Assembly: GCF_900167275.1 (NCBI RefSeq)
Contig: NZ_FUWX01000007.1
Location: 62,001-126,000 of the forward strand
DNA from: Cetobacterium ceti
Lineage (GTDB): Bacteria; Fusobacteriota; Fusobacteriia; Fusobacteriales; Fusobacteriaceae
Reading direction: 5' to 3'
DNA length: 64,000 nucleotides
A model generated the notes under the pieces. That model was not told the origin of the DNA. It made no database searches and saw only the letters and a program-made list of their open reading frames with translations. A program made the position numbers and the translations under genes. Of the stretch, positions 1-9,304 are shown piece after piece; position 1 is the stretch's first letter; every line of letters begins with the position of its first letter.

Positions 1-897
1 AACTATGAAATATTTAAATATATTTTGCTAACACTAATTTTAATGTATATTTATATATTTTTAGAAAAAAAAACAAGATATACATTATTTGTAATAAGTA
101 TCTATCTTAGTGAAAATTTACTTCCTGCTTTTTTTGAACCGATATTAAGACAGCTATTAGCTTTAGTTATATTTTTATTTGCAATGGAAGATTTAATAAA
201 AAAAAGAAAAATTTATTTTTTTAAAGTATTTTTAGCATATTTATTTCACAGCTCAGCAATTATATTATTTCCAATATTTTTTGTAAAAAGAAAAATTTAT
301 AAAAAGAAAAATTTATTAATATTATTTTTAGGATTAATGATGGGAATATTTATATTACCAGAGTTTATTAAAATTATTGTAAAAAATATAAGTTATTTAA
401 ATGTATATTCCTATTATTTAAATTCGGATAGATTTATTGGAAAGGGATTAAATTTAAATAGATTAGTAGTCTTAACTATAAAAATTATTATTTTTATGAT
501 TCCTATATTTTATTTAAATGGGAAAATAAAAAAAAGACAAACAGCAACAATTTTATTTTATAATTTAACAATTTTATATGTAAGCATATATATATTACAA
601 CAATCAGTAGAAATTTTAGTTAGGTTTAATGTATATTTTAATTTATTTTATTTTATTTTGGTAGAAAAAATGATTGGAAAAATAAAACTACGAAAAAATA
701 AATTAAAAGTATTAGGATTTTTTCTAATATATTTTTTTCTAAGTTATTGGAAAAATATTGATACTTTTAAAGAAAGATATATTCCGTATACAAATTATAT
801 AGTTGAGATTTTAAATAACCGCGATTATAAAAATCAATGGGAAAAAATAAGAAAAAATAAAGTGATGAGTGATGTTTTGAAATGGGAGAAAAGATGA
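1..897 (+). CDS. EpsG/Wzy-like polysaccharide polymerase (5' truncated by window)
   Basis: The reading frame is open from base 1, so the gene begins before the window and the TTG at 25 is probably internal. About 298 codons are visible. The product is a multi-spanning membrane protein of Leu, Ile and Phe stretches separated by short Lys/Arg-rich loops. A stretch with an Arg-Gln pair, followed by a hydrophobic run and Phe-His-Ser-Ser-Ala, resembles the conserved core of the EpsG family, which polymerises repeat units at the inner membrane. It heads a run of glycosyltransferase, acetyltransferase and flippase genes. Its TGA stop overlaps the next ATG as ATGA, which implies translational coupling. 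The DNA is extremely AT-rich, as usual for exchangeable O-antigen or capsule genes. The family call is by pattern; the exact polymer is unknown. Confidence 0.7.
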   Translation, partial: NYEIFKYILLTLILMYIYIFLEKKTRYTLFVISIYLSENLLPAFFEPILRQLLALVIFLFAMEDLIKKRKIYFFKVFLAYLFHSSAIILFPIFFVKRKIYKKKNLLILFLGLMMGIFILPEFIKIIVKNISYLNVYSYYLNSDRFIGKGLNLNRLVVLTIKIIIFMIPIFYLNGKIKKRQTATILFYNLTILYVSIYILQQSVEILVRFNVYFNLFYFILVEKMIGKIKLRKNKLKVLGFFLIYFFLSYWKNIDTFKERYIPYTNYIVEILNNRDYKNQWEKIRKNKVMSDVLKWEKR

Positions 898-2000
898 TAA
901 AAAAAATAATTCATATAATTCCATATTTTAGTTATGGAGGAGCAGAAATTTTTGTTAAAGAATTAGCTAAAGAACAACAAAAAGAAATTAAATTTTCTAT
1001 TGAAATATGGTGTTTTGAAGAGAGTAAAAATAAAAAATTTCAAGACAATATTTTAGAAGATTTAAAAGAGAAGGGAATAATAGTTAGATTTTTAACAAAG
1101 GAAAAAAATAGAATAAGACGATTTATAAATTTATATAGATTTATAAAAAAGTATAGACCCGATATAATTAATACCCATTTATTGCATACAACAGTATATA
1201 CAGCATTAGCAAAGGTGTTAATTAGGGGCAAATCATCAAAAATTTTATTGTTTGAAACAATACATAATACTAAGATAGAAAAACCATTGATTCAGAGAAT
1301 AATAACAAATTATTTAATAGATCGAACAATTGTTATTTCTGAAAAAGTAAGAGAAATATTTTTAGAAGAACTTAAAATAAAAAATAATAAAATGATTTTA
1401 ATAGAAAATGGCATAAATATAAATTTTAACTTTAATTTTCAAATTAGAGATAAAGTAAAACGAATAATCTCTATTGGAAGATTATCAGAACAAAAGAATC
1501 ATATTTTTTTATTAAAATCTTATAAATATATGATTGAAAAAGGATATAAAGATATTCCAATAGTTGATATTTATGGAGAAGGAGATTTAAAAAATACTTT
1601 AGAAGAATTTATAAAAAGAAATAAATTAGAAAATTTCATTAAATTGAAGGGTTTAACTAATAATCCTCTAAAAGAACTTTTTAAAAGTGATATCTATGTA
1701 ATGCCCTCAAATTATGAGGGATTATCAATTGCTTTGTTAGAAGCTTTAGCCGTAGGAATTCCAATTTTAGCAACAAAAGTTAATGGAATAAAGGATATAT
1801 TAAATGAAAATATATTTGAAGATATACTAATAGAAAATGGAGATATAGTAGAATTTGCTAATAAATTTATGGAATTAGTTAATAATAAGGATAAAAGAAA
1901 AAAGCTTTCTTTATATGAAGTAGAAAAATCAAAAAATTATTCTATAGAGAAAACCGCTATAAAATATAATGACGCGTATAAAATTTTTATTGGAGAATAA
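894..2000 (+). CDS. Glycosyltransferase family 4 (GT-B fold)
   Basis: A retaining glycosyltransferase of about 368 aa that should add one sugar to the lipid-linked repeat unit on the cytoplasmic face. The N-terminus has a beta strand followed by a Gly-Gly-Ala-Glu loop, typical of GT4 enzymes. The C-terminal half has Gly-Arg-Leu-Ser-Glu-Gln-Lys-Asn and the nucleotide-sugar binding E-x7-E motif (Glu-Gly-Leu-Ser-Ile-Ala-Leu-Leu-Glu). I chose ATG 894 over the in-frame ATG 882 because GGAGA at 884-888 is well placed and the ATG overlaps the upstream TGA. Donor and acceptor cannot be read from the sequence. The next gene is a second GT4 only one base downstream. Confidence 0.85.
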   Translation: MIKKIIHIIPYFSYGGAEIFVKELAKEQQKEIKFSIEIWCFEESKNKKFQDNILEDLKEKGIIVRFLTKEKNRIRRFINLYRFIKKYRPDIINTHLLHTTVYTALAKVLIRGKSSKILLFETIHNTKIEKPLIQRIITNYLIDRTIVISEKVREIFLEELKIKNNKMILIENGININFNFNFQIRDKVKRIISIGRLSEQKNHIFLLKSYKYMIEKGYKDIPIVDIYGEGDLKNTLEEFIKRNKLENFIKLKGLTNNPLKELFKSDIYVMPSNYEGLSIALLEALAVGIPILATKVNGIKDILNENIFEDILIENGDIVEFANKFMELVNNKDKRKKLSLYEVEKSKNYSIEKTAIKYNDAYKIFIGE

Positions 2001-2001
2001 A

Positions 2002-3063
2002 ATGAAAAAAAAGATATACTTATTGGTTCCTTGTTTAAGCGGAGGGGGAGCAGAAAAAATAATATTAATGTTATTAAATGGATTAAATAGGGACATGTTT
2101 GATGTTAAATTAATATTACAAAGAGAAGAAGGAGAATTTTTAAATAGAATTTTAAATAAAAAAGATCTTATAGTTTTAAATTCTACAGGAAAATTAGATA
2201 TGCTTCTTAAAATAAGAAGATTATTAAAAGTAAATAAACCAGATATATTATTATCAACAATAAGTAGATTGAATTTATTATTAGCGACAATAATTCCGAT
2301 ATTACCTAAAAAAATAACATATATCGCAAGAGAGGCAAATATAATTAGTTTATTAGAAAATTCTAAAAAAGATATAATTTTAAGAAAATTATTTTTTAAT
2401 AATTTTGATAAGGTAATTGCTCAATCTCAAGATATGAAAGAAGACATATTACAAAATACAAATTTAGATAAAAATAAAATATATATAATAAATAATCCAG
2501 TGGAAAATTTTAAAGTGAAAAAAAGAGTAACGGAAAAGAAAGATGTAAAAAAATTAATAGCAATTGGAAGATTAGAATACCAAAAGGGATTTGATCTATT
2601 AATAAAAGCAATGATTCAATTGAAAGACAAAAATGTTCATTTGAATATAGTGGGAAAAGGAAGTGAAGAAGAGAAATTAAAACAGTTAGTAAAAAAATTA
2701 AATTTAGAAAATAAAATAAGTTTTTTAGGTTTTAAAGATAATATTCAAGAATATTTAGAAGATAGCGATTTTTTTGTTCTTAGTTCAAGATTTGAAGGGT
2801 TTCCGAATGTAGTATTAGAAGCTCATATGTGCGGAAAACCAGTAGTTGCCTTTAAATGCAAAGGGGGATTAAATGAATTGATAATTGAAGGGATAAATGG
2901 AGAATTAGCATTAGATGGAGATCCAGAAGATTTAGGAAAAAAAATAAAATTTTCTTTAAATAAAAATTATGATTCAGAATTAATAAAGAAAATAACAGAG
3001 GAGAAATATTCCAAAGATAAAATATTAAAAGAATATCAACAAGTATTATTGAAGTGTAAATAG
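2002..3063 (+). CDS. Glycosyltransferase family 4
   Basis: A second GT4 enzyme, about 353 aa. The N-terminal Ser-Gly-Gly-Gly-Ala-Glu-Lys loop and the C-terminal Gly-Arg-Leu-Glu-Tyr-Gln-Lys-Gly and E-x7-E (Glu-Gly-Phe-Pro-Asn-Val-Val-Leu-Glu) motifs define the GT-B fold. The start is ATG 2002, with TGGAGAAT just upstream inside the end of the previous gene. An upstream in-frame start at 1969 would add a non-family tail and has no ribosome site. It is cotranscribed with its neighbours. The general activity is safe; the sugar specificity is not predictable. Confidence 0.85.
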   Translation: MKKKIYLLVPCLSGGGAEKIILMLLNGLNRDMFDVKLILQREEGEFLNRILNKKDLIVLNSTGKLDMLLKIRRLLKVNKPDILLSTISRLNLLLATIIPILPKKITYIAREANIISLLENSKKDIILRKLFFNNFDKVIAQSQDMKEDILQNTNLDKNKIYIINNPVENFKVKKRVTEKKDVKKLIAIGRLEYQKGFDLLIKAMIQLKDKNVHLNIVGKGSEEEKLKQLVKKLNLENKISFLGFKDNIQEYLEDSDFFVLSSRFEGFPNVVLEAHMCGKPVVAFKCKGGLNELIIEGINGELALDGDPEDLGKKIKFSLNKNYDSELIKKITEEKYSKDKILKEYQQVLLKCK

Positions 3064-3072
3064 GGAGAATAT

Positions 3073-3597
3073 ATGTTTAAAAATGATTTAAAAAGAATAG
3101 AAGGAAAAAATAATTACAAAAAAATATTAGAAAATCCAGAAATTCAATATATATACATATATAGAAAATATAATAGTTGTAAAAATCGAATAATAAAAAA
3201 AATACTATATTATTTTTATCGAATATATTCATTTTTATTTGGATTTCAAATTTCTTTAGAATGTAAAATAGGGAAAGGATTAAATATAAATCATTGGGGT
3301 AGTATAGTCATAAATCCAGGTGTAGAGTTAGGAGAAAATATTAATTTACATCCAGGAATTACAATAGGGCAAGAAAATAGAGGGAAAAGAAAAGGGGCTC
3401 CTATAATAGGAAATTCAGTGTGGATAGGTGCGAATGTTGTTATCGTAGGAAAAATAAATATTGGAAACAATGTTTTAATAAGTCCGAATACGTTTATAAA
3501 TTTTGATGTACCAGACAATAGTATAGTTATAGGAAATCCAGGAAAAATAATAAAATCAGAGAATGCAACAGAAGGCTATATAAATAGAAAAGTTTAG
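3073..3597 (+). CDS. Serine O-acetyltransferase-like (left-handed beta-helix) sugar acetyltransferase
   Basis: A 174-aa protein whose C-terminal two thirds consists of hexapeptide turns (Ile-Gly-x-x-x and Leu/Ile-Gly-x-Asn repeats) of the left-handed beta-helix acetyltransferases. The order, with a His-Trp-Gly and a Leu-His-Pro-Gly-Ile-Thr-Ile-Gly segment, is closest to the CysE/serine acetyltransferase branch. In polysaccharide loci such proteins acetylate sugars using acetyl-CoA rather than making O-acetylserine. The N-terminal 60 residues are basic and hydrophobic. AGGGAGA precedes ATG 3073. The context, between glycosyltransferases and a nucleotide-sugar epimerase, favours a role in modifying the repeat unit. 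Confidence 0.75.
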   Translation: MFKNDLKRIEGKNNYKKILENPEIQYIYIYRKYNSCKNRIIKKILYYFYRIYSFLFGFQISLECKIGKGLNINHWGSIVINPGVELGENINLHPGITIGQENRGKRKGAPIIGNSVWIGANVVIVGKINIGNNVLISPNTFINFDVPDNSIVIGNPGKIIKSENATEGYINRKV

Positions 3598-3605
3598 GAG
3601 GAAAA

Positions 3606-4637
3606 ATGAAAACATATTTAATAACTGGAGGAGCAGGATTTATAGGTTCAACTTTAAGTGAAAGAATATTAAAAGATGGGAATAGAGTTATCGCTATCGA
3701 TAATTTCAATGATTTTTATGATTATAAAATTAAGGTAAAAAATGTATTGGAAGTAAATAATAAAAAACATAATTTTGAAAAAGAGTCAAAGGAATTAACT
3801 ATAAAGAAATTACAAGAAATAGTTAATAGTGAAAACTATAAATTAGAATATGCAGATATAAGAGATTTAAAAGAATTAGAAAGAATATTTGAAGAAAATA
3901 AAATTGATATTGTAATTCATTTAGCAGGATTAGGAGGAGTAAGGCCTTCTATAGAAGATCCACTTTTATATGAAGAGGTTAATGTAAGAGGAACAAATAA
4001 TATATTTGAAGTAATGAGAAGAAAGGGAGTAAAGAAAATATTAGCAGCTTCTTCTTCTTCTGTTTATGGAAATAATGAAAGTGTACCTTTTAAAGAAACG
4101 GATATTGTAGATTTCGCTATATCTCCTTATGCAGCTTCTAAAAAAGCTAATGAAGTATTGGCTCATACCTATCATCATCTATTTAATATAGATGTGGGAA
4201 TGCTTAGATTTTTTACAGTATTTGGACCAAGACAAAGACCAGATTTAGCAATTTATAAATTTACAAAGCTAATAGATGAAAATAAAGAGATACCTTTCTT
4301 TGGAGATGGAAGTACCAGTAGAGACTATACATATGTAGACGATATTGTTAAAGGTGTAATGCTTTTATCTGATTATGTGGAGAAAAATAATAATGTTTAT
4401 GAAATTTCAAACATAGGTGGAAATGACCCTGTTTCTTTAAGAGAAATGGTAGAAACAATAGAAGAAGTTTTAGGAAAAGAAGCTAAAATAAACTATTTAC
4501 CAATGCAACCTGGGGATGTAAATAGAACTTATGCAGATTTAACTAAGATACAAAATTTAGTTGGATATAGTGCAGATAATACATTTAAAGAGGGAATTGA
4601 AAAATTTGTAAAGTGGTATTTAAAGGAGAAAAATTAA
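3606..4637 (+). CDS. NAD-dependent nucleotide-sugar epimerase, probably UDP-glucuronate 4-epimerase
   Basis: A 343-aa extended short-chain dehydrogenase/reductase. Residues 7-14 form the NAD-binding Thr-Gly-Gly-Ala-Gly-Phe-Ile-Gly motif; a Ser-Ser-Ser-Ser-Val-Tyr-Gly segment and Tyr-Ala-Ala-Ser-Lys supply the catalytic Ser and Tyr-x3-Lys. [12 protein letters not shown] is characteristic of UDP-glucuronate/galacturonate epimerases. With the UDP-glucose dehydrogenase at 5167 and GalU at 12220 it would complete a UDP-Glc to UDP-GlcA to UDP-GalA route. AGGAGG sits 4 bases before the ATG. It is less AT-rich than the glycosyltransferases around it. UDP-glucose 4-epimerase is the main alternative. 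Confidence 0.8.
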   Translation: MKTYLITGGAGFIGSTLSERILKDGNRVIAIDNFNDFYDYKIKVKNVLEVNNKKHNFEKESKELTIKKLQEIVNSENYKLEYADIRDLKELERIFEENKIDIVIHLAGLGGVRPSIEDPLLYEEVNVRGTNNIFEVMRRKGVKKILAASSSSVYGNNESVPFKETDIVDFAISPYAASKKANEVLAHTYHHLFNIDVGMLRFFTVFGPRQRPDLAIYKFTKLIDENKEIPFFGDGSTSRDYTYVDDIVKGVMLLSDYVEKNNNVYEISNIGGNDPVSLREMVETIEEVLGKEAKINYLPMQPGDVNRTYADLTKIQNLVGYSADNTFKEGIEKFVKWYLKEKN

Positions 4638-5101
4638 TGTATAAATTATTTAAAATATGGCTAACTTTGTATAGAAATTTTTATAAAAAATATTATTTAA
4701 AAAGTTTAAAAAAAGTTGGTAATAATGTTCAAATTTTAGGAGATATTACTTTAGTAAATCCATCGAATATCGAAATAGGAAATAATGTAACTTTAAATCC
4801 TAATGTTTATTTGAATGGAGATTATGGAGTAAAAATAGGTTCTAACTGCTCTATTTCAGCGAAAGCTATGATTATTTCAACAGAATTAAATAAAGAAAAA
4901 TTGATAAAGGAATCTAAAAAAATACATATAGGAGCTAGGATAGAAATTGGGGATTATGTTCAAATAGGAGCAGGAGCAATTATATTAAAAGGAGTAAAAA
5001 TAGGAAATAATTGTATTATAGGAGCAGGAGCAATTGTAAAAAAGGATGTTCCGCCGCAGACAATAGTATACGGAAATCCATTGAAATTTATAAAAATCTA
5101 A
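4637..5101 (+). CDS. Acyltransferase with left-handed beta-helix (maltose/galactoside acetyltransferase-like)
   Basis: About 154 aa, with repeated Ile-Gly-x-Asn/Asp hexapeptides ending in Tyr-Gly-Asn-Pro, as in the LacA/Maa/WbbJ-type transferases. It would move an acetyl or similar acyl group from CoA onto a hydroxyl or amino group of a sugar. The ATG at 4637 overlaps the stop of the epimerase gene (TAATG), and AAAGGAGAA lies inside the end of that gene, so the two are probably translationally coupled. An in-frame start further upstream (4613) lies inside the epimerase and is less likely. It is the second such enzyme in the locus. Confidence 0.78.
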   Translation: MYKLFKIWLTLYRNFYKKYYLKSLKKVGNNVQILGDITLVNPSNIEIGNNVTLNPNVYLNGDYGVKIGSNCSISAKAMIISTELNKEKLIKESKKIHIGARIEIGDYVQIGAGAIILKGVKIGNNCIIGAGAIVKKDVPPQTIVYGNPLKFIKI

Positions 5102-5127
5102 TTTAGAAAATAATATTTTAGAAAAAA

Positions 5128-5166
5128 GGGGGAGAATATAGCAAATAAATTGCTATAGAGTAAATT
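5128..5166 (+). promoter_or_regulatory. Ribosome-binding site with a hairpin between Shine-Dalgarno and start codon
   Basis: A strong Shine-Dalgarno GGGGGAG at 5128-5134 is 32 bases upstream of the ATG at 5167, too far for normal use. Between them lies a perfect 8-bp inverted repeat, TATAGCAA (5137-5144) and TTGCTATA (5150-5157), with a 5-base loop. Folding it would shorten the effective spacing to about 11 bases. A weak GAG at 5158-5160 is the alternative ribosome site. The repeat is read directly; the translational role is inferred. Confidence 0.5.
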
Positions 5167-6333
5167 ATGAAAATAGCAGTAGCTGGAACAGGGTATGTAG
5201 GTCTTTCTAATGCAGTTCTTCTAGGACAACATAATGAAGTAATTGCATTAGATATTATTGAAGAAAAAGTTAACTTAATTAATAATAAAAAATCTCCAAT
5301 AGTAGATAAGGAGATAAGTGAATATTTAGAAAATAAAGAACTTAATTTAAAAGCTACTTTAAATAAAGAAGAAGCATATAAAGATGCAGATTATATAGTT
5401 ATAGCAACACCAACAGATTATGATCCAGAGAAAAATTACTTTAATACATCTACTGTAGAAACTGTAATAAAGGATGTATTAGAAATAAATCCTAAAGCAA
5501 CAATGATAATAAAATCAACAGTACCAGTAGGTTATACAGAAAATATAAAAAAAGAATTTAATATAGAAAATATTATCTTTTCTCCAGAATTTTTAAGAGA
5601 GGGAAAAGCTCTTTATGATAATTTATATCCTAGTAGAATCATAATGGGAGAAAAATTAGAAAAGGCAGAAGAATTTGCTAATTTATTAAAAGAGGGAGCA
5701 ATAAAAAAAGATATACCAGTACTTTATATGAACTCAACAGAAGCTGAAGCAGTTAAATTATTTTCAAATACATATTTAGCTTTAAGAGTAGCATATTTTA
5801 ATGAATTAGATACATATGCAGAACTAAGAGAACTAAATACTAAGGACATTATAGAGGGTGTAGGACTTGATCCAAGAATAGGAAATCACTATAATAATCC
5901 ATCCTTTGGATATGGAGGGTATTGTTTACCTAAGGATACCAAACAGCTAAAAGCAAATTATGAGAATGTTCCTAATAACCTAATAGGAGCGATAGTAGAT
6001 GCTAATAGAACAAGAAAAGATCATATAGCAGATAGTATTATAAAAAGAAATCCAAAAGTAGTAGGAATATATAGACTTACAATGAAAACAGATTCAGATA
6101 ACTTTAGAGCTTCATCTATTCAAGGGGTAATGAAAAGAATAAAGGCTAAGGGAATAGAAGTTGTAGTATATGAACCAGTATTAAAAGAGGATAGTTTTTA
6201 TAACTCTAAAGTAATTAAAGATTTAGAAGAGTTTAAGAAAATAAGTGATGTAATAGTATCAAATAGATATGCTGAAGAATTAAAAGAAGTGGAGAATAAA
6301 ATATATACAAGGGATTTATATAATAGAGATTAA
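5167..6333 (+). CDS. ugd: UDP-glucose 6-dehydrogenase
   Basis: A 388-aa nucleotide-sugar dehydrogenase that oxidises UDP-glucose to UDP-glucuronate with two NAD+. The N-terminal Rossmann motif is Gly-Thr-Gly-Tyr-Val-Gly (residues 7-12). Pro-Glu-Phe-Leu-Arg-Glu-Gly and [10 protein letters not shown] are the family signatures, and Cys253 is the expected catalytic nucleophile. The length matches the short Ugd class found with capsule and lipopolysaccharide genes. The product would feed the 4-epimerase at 3606, and GalU at 12220 would supply substrate. Codon use is less extreme than in the neighbouring glycosyltransferase and flippase genes. Its ribosome site is unusual (see 5128-5166). Confidence 0.9.
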   Translation: MKIAVAGTGYVGLSNAVLLGQHNEVIALDIIEEKVNLINNKKSPIVDKEISEYLENKELNLKATLNKEEAYKDADYIVIATPTDYDPEKNYFNTSTVETVIKDVLEINPKATMIIKSTVPVGYTENIKKEFNIENIIFSPEFLREGKALYDNLYPSRIIMGEKLEKAEEFANLLKEGAIKKDIPVLYMNSTEAEAVKLFSNTYLALRVAYFNELDTYAELRELNTKDIIEGVGLDPRIGNHYNNPSFGYGGYCLPKDTKQLKANYENVPNNLIGAIVDANRTRKDHIADSIIKRNPKVVGIYRLTMKTDSDNFRASSIQGVMKRIKAKGIEVVVYEPVLKEDSFYNSKVIKDLEEFKKISDVIVSNRYAEELKEVENKIYTRDLYNRD

Positions 6334-6368
6334 ATAAAAAAATAGAATTTTTATAAAAAAGGATGAGA

Positions 6369-7778
6369 ATGAATAGTTATATTTTTTTGTTAAAAAGAGC
6401 TTTACAAATATTTTTTGGAAACATAGGAAGTAAATTAATTCAATTTTTAATTATTCCATATTATACAAAAGTATTAACACCAGAACAATATGGTGAAATG
6501 GATATATATTTAGGAACTAGTCAACTAATAATGACTATAATATCTTTACAAATATCAGAAGCAGTTTTTAGATATACAAAGGAATCAAATTTACAAATAA
6601 AAAATAATATATTAAAGATGATATTAAAATACAATATATTATTGAATATATTCCTTATTGGAATAGGAATATTTATAAAACCTTATATACAATTAAATAT
6701 TATAAAAAATAATTTATATTATTTTATATTTTTTATGACAACAACTATTTTTTTAGAAAATATAAAACAGTTTATTCGAGGACTTGAAAAAATAAAGCTA
6801 TATTCTTTATCAGGTTTTTTAGAATCGAGTATATTTATAATATTTAACATTTTATTAATAAAAAAATATGGAATTATGAGTTTTTTTATATCAAGAGTAT
6901 TTTCTAATATACTGATATTATTATTTATAATTATTTTTGGACGACTAGATTTTTTCCTTTTAAAGAAACAAAAAAAACAGCTTTTATATAAGGAAATCTT
7001 AAAATATTCTTTTCCTTTTATTCCTAATGCGTTAATGTTATGGTTTTTGAATTTATCAGATAGATATATATTAATGTACTACCAGGGATATGAAGCTACA
7101 GGGATATATTCTATTGCTAATAAAATTCCACTAATACTTTCAAGCTTAATGAGTATATTTTTTATGTCATGGCAAGCAACAGCTATTGATGAATGCAAGA
7201 AAAAAGAGTATGAAAAATTTTATAATAATTTATTTAATATAGTAAAAATTTTATTATTTTTTATAGGATTGACAATGTGCTGTTTTATTAAAGAAGTTAT
7301 TTCAATGGTTTTAGAAAAACAATTTATAGTTTCTTGGAAATATGTTCCATTATTATGTCTAGGAATTTTTTTTTCAAGTTTCTCATCTTATATAGGTGTC
7401 AATTATATTATTTCAAAAAAAACAAAATATGTATTTTTAAGTGCGGGATTAGGTGGAATTACAAATATAATATTAAATTTATATTTTACAAAAAAATACT
7501 CAATATATGGAGTAAGTTTTACTACCGCACTGTCTTATTTAATAGTTTTCTTGATAAGAAAATACGATACATCTAAAATAGTGAAATTAAAAATAAATAT
7601 GTTTAAGTTTTTCTTAGAGATTATAGTTTTTGTATTATATTATATTATAATTATAAAATATGAAAATAATATATTTATAAAAATTTTAGGATATATAACT
7701 AGTATTAGTTTATTAATTATTTTGAATATGAAAACTATACAAAGTTTATTGTTAAAATATAATAATAAAATAAAATAA
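6369..7778 (+). CDS. Polysaccharide flippase (Wzx / MATE-like family)
   Basis: About 469 aa with 12 or more hydrophobic segments. The start (Leu-Lys-Arg-Ala-Leu-Gln-Ile-Phe-Phe-Gly-Asn-Ile-Gly-Ser-Lys) and the Tyr-Tyr-Thr-Lys-Val-Leu-Thr-Pro-Glu-Gln-Tyr-Gly-Glu segment are characteristic of Wzx/RfbX O-antigen flippases, which move the undecaprenyl-linked repeat unit across the inner membrane. With the EpsG-like protein it makes the pathway Wzx/Wzy-type. I preferred ATG 6369 because AGGA at 6360-6363 is correctly spaced; ATG 6363 is possible. It is extremely AT-rich. It is followed by a gap with no intact gene. Confidence 0.85.
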   Translation: MNSYIFLLKRALQIFFGNIGSKLIQFLIIPYYTKVLTPEQYGEMDIYLGTSQLIMTIISLQISEAVFRYTKESNLQIKNNILKMILKYNILLNIFLIGIGIFIKPYIQLNIIKNNLYYFIFFMTTTIFLENIKQFIRGLEKIKLYSLSGFLESSIFIIFNILLIKKYGIMSFFISRVFSNILILLFIIIFGRLDFFLLKKQKKQLLYKEILKYSFPFIPNALMLWFLNLSDRYILMYYQGYEATGIYSIANKIPLILSSLMSIFFMSWQATAIDECKKKEYEKFYNNLFNIVKILLFFIGLTMCCFIKEVISMVLEKQFIVSWKYVPLLCLGIFFSSFSSYIGVNYIISKKTKYVFLSAGLGGITNIILNLYFTKKYSIYGVSFTTALSYLIVFLIRKYDTSKIVKLKINMFKFFLEIIVFVLYYIIIIKYENNIFIKILGYITSISLLIILNMKTIQSLLLKYNNKIK

Positions 7779-8046
7779 TTGTATAGTAGTTTTATTGAAT
7801 AGATTCAATATAGAGATTATATCTAAAGAAGATATAAAAGATTTGCAACTATAGAAAGTACGTAGGAGGTCTTATTATTTTAAAAAGATATAAAAAAAAT
7901 ATTATTGAGATTAAAGATAATAAAAATATAAAAATAGTTTAAAATGATATTTTGAAAATAAATAGAAGAAATGATTATATACTAAAAAAGTAATAAAGTA
8001 GTTAAATTAAATATTATTTATAAGTGATGAAAAATAAAGGAGATTT
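7779..8046 (+). other. Gene-free gap, possibly decayed coding sequence
   Basis: I see no intact gene in these 268 bases. Short in-frame stretches that read like a protein end (for example Asn-Arg-Phe-Asn-Ile-Glu-Ile-Ile before a stop near 7857) and an internal AGGAGG near 7865 suggest remnants of a lost locus gene, but this is weak. A 7-bp inverted repeat (ATTGAAT/ATTCAAT, 7794-7809) follows the flippase stop. A good AAAGGAG precedes the next gene. Confidence 0.3.
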
Positions 8047-9030
8047 ATGAAAATTGATAAAGAGCAAACATTACAGCTTAAAGGTATAGCTATATTGTTA
8101 TTGTTATATCATCATTTTTATTTTGAAACTACAAATATAATATTATTAAATACTTCTAGATACGGCAAGATTACAGTTGGGATATTTACTTTTTTGAGTG
8201 GATATGGAATTACTGCGAGCTACTTAAAAAACAAAAAAAATAATTGTTCATTTCTTCTAAAAAATATAAAAAAGCTCTATAAGACATATTGGCCAATATT
8301 TATAATAACAATTTTTATAGGGACAATAACAAATATAAGAACTTTAAAAATAGCTTATAAAAGTAATGTAATGTCAATATTTATTTGGGATATATTTGGT
8401 TTATCATACTTATTTTATAATAAAACTTTTAATACGACATGGTGGTATATGTCATTAATAATAGTATTGTATATATGTTATAAACCAATATATATTTATT
8501 TGAATAAAGGATCATTTAGAAATAAGACAATAAAGTTAATATTAATGATGGCTTGTTTAAAAATATTTCCACGAATATTATTAAAAATATATTATAATTC
8601 ATATTTATTAGCATTATCTAAAGTAACATATAATTTTGATTATATGAGTATTTTTATGATAGGTTGTTATACATTTTTAGAGCGAGATAAAATACAAGAA
8701 ATTATAGAAAAGTATAATATAGTAATGATACTATTATTAATTGTTTTTTCTAGTATAAGGATTTATAAACCGAATACAAAATTAGATTTTATAATAGTTT
8801 TTTTATTATGCGGTATATATATCAATGGAAATTTTTATTTTCAAAATTTTTTAGAATTTTTGGGAAAATATTCATTTGAAATATTTTTAACACATACATT
8901 TTTATATTATTATTATATTCCAGGAGTTATTAATATAACTAAATATAATGGATTAAATTTTATTTGGTTTACTTTACTAAGTGTAGCTGTAGGAGTTATC
9001 ACAAATAAAAGTTTAAATAAAAGACTATAA
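8047..9030 (+). CDS. Acyltransferase family 3 membrane protein
   Basis: A 327-aa integral membrane protein with about 9-10 hydrophobic segments. The N-terminus (Leu-Gln-Leu-Lys-Gly-Ile-Ala-Ile, then Tyr-His-His) and a following Phe-Leu-Ser-Gly-Tyr-Gly match the acyltransferase-3 (OafA/NodX) family, in which the N-terminal His is catalytic. Such enzymes O-acetylate exported sugars from the periplasmic side. Length is near the family norm. AAAGGAGATTT precedes the ATG. It stands alone between two gene-free gaps, which suggests it was inserted or its neighbours were lost. The acceptor is unknown. Confidence 0.75.
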   Translation: MKIDKEQTLQLKGIAILLLLYHHFYFETTNIILLNTSRYGKITVGIFTFLSGYGITASYLKNKKNNCSFLLKNIKKLYKTYWPIFIITIFIGTITNIRTLKIAYKSNVMSIFIWDIFGLSYLFYNKTFNTTWWYMSLIIVLYICYKPIYIYLNKGSFRNKTIKLILMMACLKIFPRILLKIYYNSYLLALSKVTYNFDYMSIFMIGCYTFLERDKIQEIIEKYNIVMILLLIVFSSIRIYKPNTKLDFIIVFLLCGIYINGNFYFQNFLEFLGKYSFEIFLTHTFLYYYYIPGVINITKYNGLNFIWFTLLSVAVGVITNKSLNKRL

Positions 9031-9304
9031 AGAATTTAAGAAATTTATTTTTGAGAACGAAGTTGTTTTGTCATAAGTGGAAATAATTGAGACAAAAATT
9101 AATGTTCTTAGTTATTGAAAATATTCTAATAAAGAAAAACTAACTGTATATGAAAGGTTAAATTAGAAGTAATTCAACAACGAAAGATATAATTCATAGA
9201 AAATTATTAGATAGTAAAACATATTATTTATAAATAAGAAATTAAGAAAGAAATATAATAGTTTTATTTAAATTTAATCAAAAAATATAAAAATAGGGGG
9301 GCAA
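9031..9304 (+). other. Gene-free gap, possibly decayed coding sequence
   Basis: These 274 bases hold no intact gene and no clear terminator. Short open stretches are broken by stops in every frame, as expected for either spacer or an eroded gene. The AGGGGGG at 9294-9300 belongs to the MBOAT gene start. Confidence 0.3.
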
